A DNA stretch of 8,424 bases from Rikenellaceae bacterium. GTDB taxonomy: Bacteria; Bacteroidota; Bacteroidia; Bacteroidales; UBA932. The stretch is taken from assembly GCA_900769885.1 (NCBI GenBank), contig CAAGIG010000081.1, positions 1 to 8,424 of the forward strand, given 5' to 3'. Under the pieces are notes generated by a model that worked only from the letters and a program-made list of their open reading frames with translations, was not told where the DNA came from and did no database searches. Positions 1 through 6,540 of this stretch are shown here, in pieces. Positions within the stretch are counted from its first letter, which is position 1; every line of letters starts with the position of its first letter. Both the position numbers and the translations under genes were made by a program.

Positions 1-39
1 CCGCAAAAAATAAAGCAACAACATTATCACTACAACTTC

Positions 40-177
40 GCAAAAACACCTGGATCAACAATATGCCCTTACAGATATCTCCAGAGCCAAATCACTGCTC
101 CAGGTGCTACCGGATTTTGTCACACCTGGAGCACCAAAACCCCCTATAACCTCAATTTGCGCGCCAGGTGTTTTTGC
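40..177. repeat. 138-bp nested inverted-repeat element (MITE/REP-like), complete copy
   Basis: The ends are a perfect 14-bp inverted repeat: GCAAAAACACCTGG at 40-53 and its complement at 164-177. Inside is a second perfect 10-bp inverted repeat, GCTCCAGGTG at 97-106 with CACCTGGAGC at 123-132, around a 16-base loop. The 7-mer CACCTGG/CCAGGTG therefore occurs four times in alternating orientation. The element can fold as one long nested hairpin or as two side-by-side hairpins. A related, truncated copy lies at 8208-8325 in the same orientation. No ORF spans it convincingly. It could be a MITE, a REP/BIME-like element or a structured RNA; the sequence does not decide between these. Confidence 0.75.
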
Positions 178-227
178 AGTAGTGTTCAGAAAACTGACTA
201 TGCAATCAATAAAATATCGAGAAATTA

Positions 228-358
228 CTGCCGTGCACCCATTCAAATTTCACAATACCCTAATCAACACCACCGCACGGCAGCTAATTGAAAAGACTAT
301 GCTGACGTGCAGCACCTCAAATTAAAATCCACTTTAACAAGATCCACCGCCCGGCAGC
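228..358. repeat. Two units of a 74-bp-period palindromic repeat (left array)
   Basis: Unit L1 is 228-284 and unit L2 is 302-358, each 57 bp, with corresponding positions 74 bp apart. Each unit starts with an A arm like CTGCCGTGCAC and ends with a B arm like CACCGCACGGCAGC, about 32 bp apart. The B arm of L1 and the A arm of L2 are inverted: GCACGGCAGC (275-284) pairs with GCTGACGTGC (301-310) with one mismatch around a 16-base loop. A decayed A arm may follow at about 374-384. Four units of the same family lie at 7932-8209. L1 matches unit R3 there at about 46 of 57 positions by hand alignment, without gaps. Confidence 0.7.
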
Positions 359-487
359 GTCAAAGAGAACATTCTGACATTGTAGGACCTACTCAATTGA
401 GCACCAATTCGATTATAGTCACTTCTTAAACCACTGTTGAGAAGAGCCGGGACCGACAACATTAGGGAGTGAGCAGCTTGTTTATGC
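359..487. other. Intergenic stretch with no recognisable gene
   Basis: This lies between the left repeat array and the terminator of the lipoprotein gene. The only structures seen are a possible decayed repeat arm near 374-384 and a 10-bp palindrome, CTCAATTGAG, at 392-401. The short open frames crossing it show no family resemblance or start context. I see no RNA gene. Confidence 0.5.
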
Positions 488-490
488 AAA

Positions 491-525
491 TAAAAAAGGT
501 GCATCCGCAGGGGCAGACACACCTT
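491..525 (-). terminator. Intrinsic terminator of the BACON lipoprotein gene
   Basis: Read on the minus strand, AAGGTGTGTCTGC (513-525) pairs with GCGGATGCACCTT (496-508) over 13 bp, with three G-T wobbles and no mismatches, around the loop CCCT. A T-rich tail, TTTTTTATTT, begins within the end of the stem at 497 and runs to about 488. The hairpin starts 27 bases after the stop codon of the lipoprotein gene. On the plus strand no T tract follows, so it should work in one direction only. Confidence 0.85.
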
Positions 526-552
526 AATATTATAAGTCAGAGACCTTGTGAA

Positions 553-2646
553 TTATTTTCTGATAGCAGAAAGTTCATTCACTGCAGGAACATACTCTGA
601 AGCCACATTTTCTCTGGTAGAGTAGCGAGCTCTTGTTGAAGCAACAACCTCTTTCTCTACTTTAACACCATTAGAGATGGTTTGGATTGAAGAAACCTTA
701 GCTGTTTCAGCCTCTCTCAACTCAACATAATTAGGAGCAATAGAAGCACCACCGTTCAACCAGTCAATAAACAATTGAGCATCTGAAGTTTCACTCATTG
801 AAGCATTGAATCCAATAACATTCATTTCACTGTATCTTCCTTCATTGTCTTCAGCAAATGAAATGATAGTATTGTACTTGCCATACTCAACCCAGAAAAT
901 TTGTCTGCCTGAAGGTTGAACACCATCATACAAAATATTTTCTCTCAAGTAATTAGGATTCTCCACAATAAATTGCTGATAATGAGCCTCTGATGGCCAT
1001 ACATAGCTAGAGTAGTATATCTTACATCCAAAAGGTTCTGCGATAATCTCAGCAGGATAGTAACCATAAGTATCACCATAAGATGCAGCAGTTCCGGCAT
1101 AGTTAGAATTCAATTCTGCAATTTCGTGAAGGTTAAAGTAACCAATTGTATTGATAATCTGAACAGTTGCATTACCAGGATCATTAGTCAAAGTAGTGAA
1201 TTCGGTTGTATAAAGATCGGTTGTAGGGATACCACCTCTGTAACCAAATGCAAATGAAACATATTCAGTACCAGGAGTCAAACCTGACATTTGACCACTG
1301 AAGCTACCAACACTGGTTTGAAGATTACCATTCATTGCAGTTAGAAGACCAATAATTTTTGCCTCATCAGTAGAACCATAAGAATTGAATTCTTCAGCAG
1401 AAATAACACCTGACAAATAAGGATCTTCATTATTTGAAGCATCATATCCCACTTTAGCCTCGTATGCTTTAACATTTTCAACCCAAGGAGTTACCACCAA
1501 ATCAGATTGAGGAACACTTGCGGTAGTGAACACTTCGTATTTAGGAACTGAACCGCAATAAGCGTGCTCTTCAATAGTGAATGCTATCAAATAATAATCA
1601 GATTCTTGCCATAGGTCGAATGTATATGTATCAAAACCTTGTGAGCAATAAGTACCCAAAATATCTTGAACATTGATACCTTGTTGAATATCTTCAGTTA
1701 CAAGAGTATTCCACCAGGTTTCAATATAACTCTCGATAGTTCCACCATATGTATTGATATAGTCCTCAACTTCTTGAACATACAAAACATCGAAATAGTA
1801 GTTTCCTGAATAGTTTTTAGGAGAAATCTCAACATATGCATAGTTCTCCTCAACCTCAATTTCCCATTCAAACTCAACATCATCCAAGTTAACTGAAGCG
1901 GTATTTACTGAGAAACGGGTAATCTCTGAAGTTCTTTCACCTGAAACAAAATCAACATAATAAGCATAAATAATATGCTCTGTACCAGGCACACAGTTAA
2001 CAAGCTCCATACCATAAGTATCACCAGTGTGAGCTCTCTCTTGAAGAATATCAAGAGCAGATTGGCCATACCAATATCCCAACCACTCAAAATATGCCAT
2101 ATCATCTTGATATAGAGCCTCATCATCTTCAAGACCATAATCAGTGATATATTCAGGAGTATTGGTGTTAACCAAGTAATGTTCAGTCTTGTGCAAAGGA
2201 ATCATATCCAAAGAAACTGAAGTATAAGTAGACTCAAGATTTTGAATAGAGAACAAAGGAACAGTGTTACCCTCTTGAATAACAACAAATTCAGCTGGAG
2301 TCTGAACACCGGGATAGTTTACTTCCACAATACTTCTACGACTCTCTTTAGCACCATTCTCAGCAACATCAAAAGTAATGATACCATTCAAATCATCAAC
2401 AAAAACTTCAGAAATCCATTCTTGCTCAGGAGTTGCAATAGCACCTTGACCTTCAACAGGATTATTAACGGTAAACTTGATGGTAAAAGTACCACCTTCA
2501 TAACCGACATTCATTTCAGATTTCTCCATAACAACCTCAGGAGTATTGCCACCGCCGGGTTTGTTGTTAGGATCCTCACAGCTTGTAAACATTGCCAATC
2601 CAAGAACTGAAATCAGCAACAAAGCATAAGTCTTAATTTTTAACAT
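553..2646 (-). CDS. BACON-domain surface lipoprotein with Fn3-like repeats
   Basis: The product is a 697-aa predicted outer-membrane or surface lipoprotein. I chose the ATG at 2646 because residues 1-23 then form a clean lipoprotein signal: MLKIKT, a hydrophobic stretch, and FTSC with the lipidated Cys at 23, followed by acidic E-D and a Gly/Pro/Asn linker. Longer in-frame starts would put charged residues ahead of the signal and overlap the promoter. Residues about 38-127 look like a BACON domain (EGGTF, W78, a closing VVIQEGN). Residues 128-250, about 255-375, about 380-487 and about 490-620 look like a series of Tyr-rich Fn3-like beta modules; two carry the PGTE(Y/H) turn (220-223, 458-461). 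The C-terminal 60 residues are basic and look disordered. BACON domains are usually linked to carbohydrate or mucin binding, but no catalytic domain is visible. Ligand and exact role are unknown. It has its own promoter and terminator, so it is probably monocistronic. Confidence 0.88.
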   Translation of the reverse strand: MLKIKTYALLLISVLGLAMFTSCEDPNNKPGGGNTPEVVMEKSEMNVGYEGGTFTIKFTVNNPVEGQGAIATPEQEWISEVFVDDLNGIITFDVAENGAKESRRSIVEVNYPGVQTPAEFVVIQEGNTVPLFSIQNLESTYTSVSLDMIPLHKTEHYLVNTNTPEYITDYGLEDDEALYQDDMAYFEWLGYWYGQSALDILQERAHTGDTYGMELVNCVPGTEHIIYAYYVDFVSGERTSEITRFSVNTASVNLDDVEFEWEIEVEENYAYVEISPKNYSGNYYFDVLYVQEVEDYINTYGGTIESYIETWWNTLVTEDIQQGINVQDILGTYCSQGFDTYTFDLWQESDYYLIAFTIEEHAYCGSVPKYEVFTTASVPQSDLVVTPWVENVKAYEAKVGYDASNNEDPYLSGVISAEEFNSYGSTDEAKIIGLLTAMNGNLQTSVGSFSGQMSGLTPGTEYVSFAFGYRGGIPTTDLYTTEFTTLTNDPGNATVQIINTIGYFNLHEIAELNSNYAGTAASYGDTYGYYPAEIIAEPFGCKIYYSSYVWPSEAHYQQFIVENPNYLRENILYDGVQPSGRQIFWVEYGKYNTIISFAEDNEGRYSEMNVIGFNASMSETSDAQLFIDWLNGGASIAPNYVELREAETAKVSSIQTISNGVKVEKEVVASTRARYSTRENVASEYVPAVNELSAIRK

Positions 2647-2682
2647 CTCGATTCTTTTTTTGTTAGTTTTTAAAATTTTGTG

Positions 2683-2712
2683 CAAAAATATTATTTTTAT
2701 CCAAATAATCAA
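2683..2712 (-). promoter_or_regulatory. Bacteroidetes-type promoter for the lipoprotein gene
   Basis: On the minus strand, TTG (2712-2710) is followed after 19 bp by TATTTTTG (2690-2683). This matches the Bacteroidetes sigma-ABfr -33/-7 pattern (TTG ... TAnnTTTG) at normal spacing. The -7 box ends 36 bases before the ATG at 2646, giving an AT-rich leader of roughly 30 bases. The promoter starts just 5 bases past the stop codon of the nucleoside kinase, and no terminator separates the two genes. Confidence 0.7.
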
Positions 2713-2717
2713 TACTT

Positions 2718-4382
2718 TTAAAAGTTGCTTCCACCTATAAAACCACGTATCAATGAAGTAGCCGGAACATCCTTATCCGAAACATAATTGAAATAGCTCA
2801 AAAACTTCAGCAACCTGTGCACCTCACTATACTCAACACAATTCTTCGGAACAGTCTTCAAGATTCTCTCAGCATAAGCTCTAATCACCGGAAACTCAAC
2901 AATATACGATGAATTAAACAACACATCAGCGTACTCCTGATAAGGATAAATCCACTTCACCTCCGAACGGCGCACATTCGGCCAGTTGGAAATCGTCTCC
3001 TGAGCAGTAAAAGCCCCCTTGCTGTAATCCCTCACAATCCTTCGTATCAAACGGTTGTCACTCGTAGGGATACAATTGTGATTATCCAAAGAAATACTGG
3101 TAATGGTATTAATAAAAATTCTGTATTTCAAAGACTCATCCACCCTGTCTGTAAGTCTGGGGTTCAAAGCGTGAATACCTTCCAGCAACAAAACTGAACC
3201 AGGCTGCAGCTTCAACTTCCTTCCATTATACTCCCTGAGCCCCGTAACAAAATTATACTCAGGCACATCCACAGTCTCCCCGGCAAGCAGTTTAACCACA
3301 TCATCCTGCAAATACTTATGATCCACAGTGTCAAAATTATCAAAATCAAACGAACCGTCAGGCAATCTCGGTGTATCGAGACGATTCACAAAATAATCAT
3401 CAGTAGAAAACGAAATCGGACAAATGCCGCAAGCCTTCAACTGAATGCTCAACCTCTTGCAGAAAGTAGACTTGCCACTACTGCTCGGCCCCGTAATCAG
3501 CACCATTTTAATAGGATTGTCACTATTGACCCTTTGCTCAATCTCCTCAGCGATCTGCACAATCTTCTTCTCCTGCAAAGCCTCTGCCACCTTAATCAAA
3601 TCACTTGCCGCACCACAACTGCAAGCCATATTCACATCCCCCGCATTCTCCAATCCCATAATTTTATTCCACCTCAAATTCTCTGCAAACACCTCAAAAG
3701 TCTTGGGCTGAGCAGTAAAAGGGGCCAACTCCTCAGGAGAATGTCTGTTCGGAACCCTCAACAGCAATCCCCCCTCATACTGTTCCAGCGACCATACCTT
3801 CAGATAACCTGTACTCGGCACCAACGCCTCATAATAATAATCAGCCGCATCCTCCAAAGTATAATAATTGACATAAATATCCCCACTCGTCTTCAACAAC
3901 TTAACCTTATCATCAAACCCTTGTTGCTCAAAAACCTCAACAGCCTCCTCCAACGACACCTCGTGGCGCCTGAAAGGAATATCCTGAGCAACAATATCTT
4001 TCATCCTCTTTTTCAAAAGTTTCAAATCCTCACTCGAAACACCCCTTCCGTCCTCAAAAGCGATATTGCAATAATAACCCTTCGAAATCGGTCTGCGCAA
4101 AACAACCTTACATCCCGGGAAAACATCCCTTGCAGCCTTACAAAGCAAAAAACACAAAGAACAACAGTAAACACCCCTTCCTACATAAGAAGTATAATCC
4201 AAAAACTCCACCTGCCTGCTATTGAAAGCACGATACTTCAACCCCTGACTCACATTGTTAACCCTCGCCGAAAGGATTGGATAAGGTTTGTCAAACTCAA
4301 ACTCCGAAAGCATCTCCAGCAAAGTAGTCCCCTCAACAAACTCCTTGCTCTGACCATTATTCTTACAAAAAATTTTAACCAT
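2718..4382 (-). CDS. Nucleoside (uridine-like) kinase with ThrRS-like N-terminal domains
   Basis: The 554-aa product belongs to the Bacteroidetes family usually annotated as nucleoside or uridine kinase; it should phosphorylate a nucleoside with NTP in the cytoplasm. Residues 1-62 resemble a TGS domain (MVKIFCKN, VEFLD). About 63-240 resemble the second additional (editing-like) domain of threonyl-tRNA synthetase, but the metal-binding His positions are not kept (YCCSLCFLLCKAA). About 280-505 form a phosphoribulokinase/uridine kinase domain: the P-loop GPSSSGKS (298-305), STDDYF (327-331) with the likely catalytic Asp, PEYNF (374-378), LLLEGIHAL (398-406), and an Arg-rich lid (RLIRRIVRDY, 444-453). 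I chose the ATG at 4382 because the only longer start is a TTG at 4397 that adds MCFII and is unlike relatives. It starts 19 bases after the RyR gene and is probably co-transcribed with it. The true substrate is unproven; the length is normal for the family. Confidence 0.9.
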   Translation of the reverse strand: MVKIFCKNNGQSKEFVEGTTLLEMLSEFEFDKPYPILSARVNNVSQGLKYRAFNSRQVEFLDYTSYVGRGVYCCSLCFLLCKAARDVFPGCKVVLRRPISKGYYCNIAFEDGRGVSSEDLKLLKKRMKDIVAQDIPFRRHEVSLEEAVEVFEQQGFDDKVKLLKTSGDIYVNYYTLEDAADYYYEALVPSTGYLKVWSLEQYEGGLLLRVPNRHSPEELAPFTAQPKTFEVFAENLRWNKIMGLENAGDVNMACSCGAASDLIKVAEALQEKKIVQIAEEIEQRVNSDNPIKMVLITGPSSSGKSTFCKRLSIQLKACGICPISFSTDDYFVNRLDTPRLPDGSFDFDNFDTVDHKYLQDDVVKLLAGETVDVPEYNFVTGLREYNGRKLKLQPGSVLLLEGIHALNPRLTDRVDESLKYRIFINTITSISLDNHNCIPTSDNRLIRRIVRDYSKGAFTAQETISNWPNVRRSEVKWIYPYQEYADVLFNSSYIVEFPVIRAYAERILKTVPKNCVEYSEVHRLLKFLSYFNYVSDKDVPATSLIRGFIGGSNF

Positions 4383-4401
4383 AATAATAAAACACAAACA
4401 G

Positions 4402-4692
4402 TTAATCCAAAGTAATCTTAAAACCCAACTTGCAAATCAGTTTCAATGTCCCCATAGCAGTATCACGGTCATAAGCCTTCTCCTGCTCCGACAACTCCTC
4501 ATAAGGAACCAGACAAGGGTGCTCCTTTAAAACATCATCCCTCTCGGGACCATAACTCCACCCCTGCTCCATACGGCTCTTAGCCCAAACATCGTGCACA
4601 TTCTTTGCAATCTGTTCAACCAGAACATCCAATTCTTCAGGCAACCTGACATCATCAGTATCAATCGGTTGCGGTATATAAATCTTTTCCAT
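4402..4692 (-). CDS. RyR domain-containing protein
   Basis: The 96-aa soluble protein is a single RyR domain, a small helical module first described in animal ryanodine receptors and also found alone in bacteria, including Bacteroidetes. Hallmarks are all present: PQPIDTDDVRLPEEL (8-21), the helix with NVHDVWAKSRMEQGW (31-45), SYGPERDD (46-53), HPCLVPYEEL (58-67), SEQEKAYDRDTA (68-79) and KLGFKI (88-93). There is no signal peptide or membrane segment, so it is expected in the cytoplasm. The bacterial function is not established; ligand binding is a proposal only. The ATG at 4692 is the first start and fits the domain edge. The gene leads a probable operon with the nucleoside kinase (19-base gap). 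Confidence 0.9.
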   Translation of the reverse strand: MEKIYIPQPIDTDDVRLPEELDVLVEQIAKNVHDVWAKSRMEQGWSYGPERDDVLKEHPCLVPYEELSEQEKAYDRDTAMGTLKLICKLGFKITLD

Positions 4693-4700
4693 ATCAAATT

Positions 4701-4727
4701 AAAAAACCGACCCTCCCGAAGGCGGGC
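4701..4727 (-). terminator. Terminator-like hairpin upstream of the RyR gene
   Basis: On the minus strand, CCCGCC-TTCG-GGAGGG can form a short stem with a UUCG-type loop and one G-A mismatch. TCGG and then six Ts (4706-4701) follow. It ends 8 bases before the RyR start codon, so it could end transcripts from the FISUMP gene or act as a leader attenuator. The stem is short and the T run is offset by four bases, so this is tentative. Confidence 0.35.
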
Positions 4728-4741
4728 ACTGTACGCGATGC

Positions 4742-4813
4742 TTAAAATGCACCGCTAAATATTATAATACGTTCCGGTTTTGCTCCACTCGACGTAGAAC
4801 TCCAATAGTAACC
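4742..4813 (-). pseudogene. Relic of a FISUMP repeat C-terminal end
   Basis: Read on the minus strand, this short frame gives GYYWSSTSSGAKPERIIIFSGAF and a stop. The start matches the conserved GYYWSST of the neighbouring FISUMP repeats, and 4793-4813 is identical over 21 bases to 5578-5598 in repeat 2. IIIFSG also recalls LLIFSSS of repeat 1. A stop codon (4814-4816) lies directly upstream in the same frame and there is no start codon. It appears to be the remains of a further FISUMP unit or paralogous gene, not an expressed protein. Confidence 0.6.
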
Positions 4814-4826
4814 CTACCCTCCCTCA

Positions 4827-4900
4827 GTCATCCCCAACCCAAACTCAATAGTCATCCCCGACCCCGATCGGGGATCCAAATGCCCGGTCAAGCCAGGCAT
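4827..4900. repeat. Double-hairpin intergenic repeat (GTCATCCCCGA / TGCCCGG type)
   Basis: ATCCCCGA (4854-4861) pairs perfectly with TCGGGGAT (4868-4875). ATGCCCGG (4880-4887) pairs with CCAGGCAT (4893-4900) with one mismatch. A partial repeat of the first arm, GTCATCCCCAA, lies upstream at 4827-4837. Palindromes of this GTCATCCCCGA / TGCCCGG kind are familiar as dispersed intergenic repeats in many bacteria. It sits 9 bases past the end of the FISUMP reading frame and could help end or stabilise that transcript, but no T tract follows on either strand. Confidence 0.55.
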
Positions 4901-4909
4901 AACCACTTG

Positions 4910-5341
4910 CTATTCTGAGACAGACCGTACACTTCGCCCGTAGCCGCGGTCATACCAATTGACACCGTGGCCAGAACTATTGAAGTACAGGCTGCAAGCG
5001 AAGTCGTCATCACTCTCGTCAGGCGTAGAACTCCAGTAGAAACCGAACTCTCCTGCGCTGTCAAACGAAGACCCGTCGCGAAGACCGGCAGCAGGCAAAA
5101 AGATACTGTTACCATTTGGGCCGGTAACCTCATATCCCTTCTTGCCATTTTGAGTAGTCCACTGCCATTTGCATTTCTGTCTTAATTCACTGAATTCCTC
5201 TTTGGTCGGCAAACGCCAACTACCGCCCCATTTTGATCGAGCAACATCATACTTAGATTTTCCTGAAATATCACTCATCCTTCTGTCGTATGTTTTGGAA
5301 TTAGCGTAAGTGTACTCACTCTTTGTCTCAATCTCCCCCAA
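4910..5341 (-). pseudogene. Frameshifted C-terminal part of the third FISUMP repeat
   Basis: This frame continues the upstream PEGA/FISUMP gene after a one-base deletion. It reads GEIETKSEY, SDISGKSKYDVARSKWGGSWRLPT, KCKWQWTT, VTGPNGNSIFLPAAG and FYWSSTPDESDDDFACSLYF, ending SVRSVSE. Each block aligns with repeats 1 and 2. The only start at its left edge is a TTG inside the frameshift site, with no signal peptide, so independent expression is unlikely. Repairing the shift would extend the upstream protein to about 932 residues. The frame carries no internal stops and looks intact, so the deletion is recent or is a sequencing error. Confidence 0.8.
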
Positions 5342-6540
5342 GCATAATAATCACCATATCCCTCGGGAGAATTAGCCCCAACATTACAAGTTGCCCATCT
5401 CAAACCACTCGGCAAACCCAAATCTACATATTCGTAACCATTAATCTTATTCGATTCATTTTGATTTCCCAAGACAGGACGTACACTTTGCCCGTAGTAG
5501 CGGAAGTTACAATAGACATCGTGGTTAGAACTATCGAAGTACAGGTCGTAAGCGAAGTTGTCATCACTCTCGTCGGGCGTAGAACTCCAATAGTAACCGT
5601 TCTCTCCTGCGTGATTAAGCGACGACCAGCCGCGAATACCGGCAGCAGGCAGAAAGATACTATTGCCATTTGGACCGGTAACCTTATATCCATTCTTGCC
5701 ATTTATAGTGGTCCACTGCCATTTGCATTTGCTTTCCAATTCTTCCAATTCTTTCTTTGTAGGCAAACGCCAACTACCGCCCCATTTTGCTCGAGCTACA
5801 TCATACGTTGAATTTCCCGAAATATCACTCATTGATTTGCCGTATGTTTTGGAATTAGTGCCAGAGTACTCACTCTTTATTTCAATCTCACCCCAGGCAT
5901 AATAATCACCATATTCCTCAGGAGATGAAGCCCCAACATTGCAAGTAGCCCATTTCAAACCACTCGGCAAACCCAAATCTACATATTCGTAACCGTTAAT
6001 CTTATTCGATTCATTTTGATTTCCCAAGACAGGACGGACACTTAATCCCAACAAACAAGGACTCATATCAACGTCATGGTAGGAACTACTGAAGATCAGA
6101 AGACAATCATAGTAATTGCTATCGTCAGGAGTTGAACTCCAGTAAAAACCGTCCCTTTCAACACCATCAAGCGATGACCCTTCGCGACAACCCGCTGCAG
6201 GCAAAAAGATACTATTACCATTTGGACCGGTAACTTTATATCCATTGATTCCTTTTTGGGTAGTCCACTGCCAGGTACATTTGCTATTCAACTCCTCCAA
6301 TTCCTCCATTGTAGGCATTCTCCAATTGCCTCCCCATTTCGCACGAGCCACATCATAATTTGAATTTCCGGATATATCTCCTATCGATTTGCCGCGTGCT
6401 TTTGAATTCTCATTAGAATACTCACCCTTTGTCTCAATCTCACCCCAGGCATAATAATCTCCATATTGCTCCGGAGAAGATGCCCCGACATTGCAAGTAG
6501 CCCATTTCAATCCACTTGGCAATCCCAAATCGACATATTC
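4910..6540 (-). repeat. Three tandem coding repeats (FISUMP units of about 552-555 bp)
   Basis: Repeat 1 begins near 6540, repeat 2 near 5988 and repeat 3 near 5433, so the periods are 184 and 185 codons. Repeats 2 and 3 are joined by a nearly identical linker, and the DNA at 5431-5510 and 5986-6050 differs at only a few bases at its start. That points to recent tandem duplication or gene conversion. All units keep EYVDLGLPSGL, WATCNVGA, GDYYAWG, VARAKWGG, KWQWTT and GPNGNSIFLPAAG, plus a Cys in ATCNVG and one in SKC-WQW. Confidence 0.85.

Noticed and set aside
104..325. Plus-strand 73-residue open frame in the left repeats
   Set aside because: It starts inside the inner hairpin of the 138-bp element and crosses the 74-bp repeat; the product has no recognisable feature.
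334..522. Minus-strand 62-residue open frame
   Set aside because: It covers the terminator of the lipoprotein gene and a repeat arm and shows no family resemblance.
3318..4415. Long plus-strand open frame opposite the nucleoside kinase
   Set aside because: It is an antisense shadow of a clear kinase gene; its Ile/Leu/Asn/Arg-rich product matches nothing and follows from codon bias on the other strand.
4854..4900. Intrinsic terminator of the FISUMP gene
   Set aside because: Both hairpins are good but no T tract follows on the minus strand; it is listed as an intergenic repeat instead.
5335..5339. Programmed -1 ribosomal frameshift in the FISUMP gene
   Set aside because: The site (GCT TGG GGG AGA) is not a standard X XXY YYZ heptamer, and the other two repeats show that one lost T explains the shift. 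Not excluded, but a plain deletion or sequence error is simpler.
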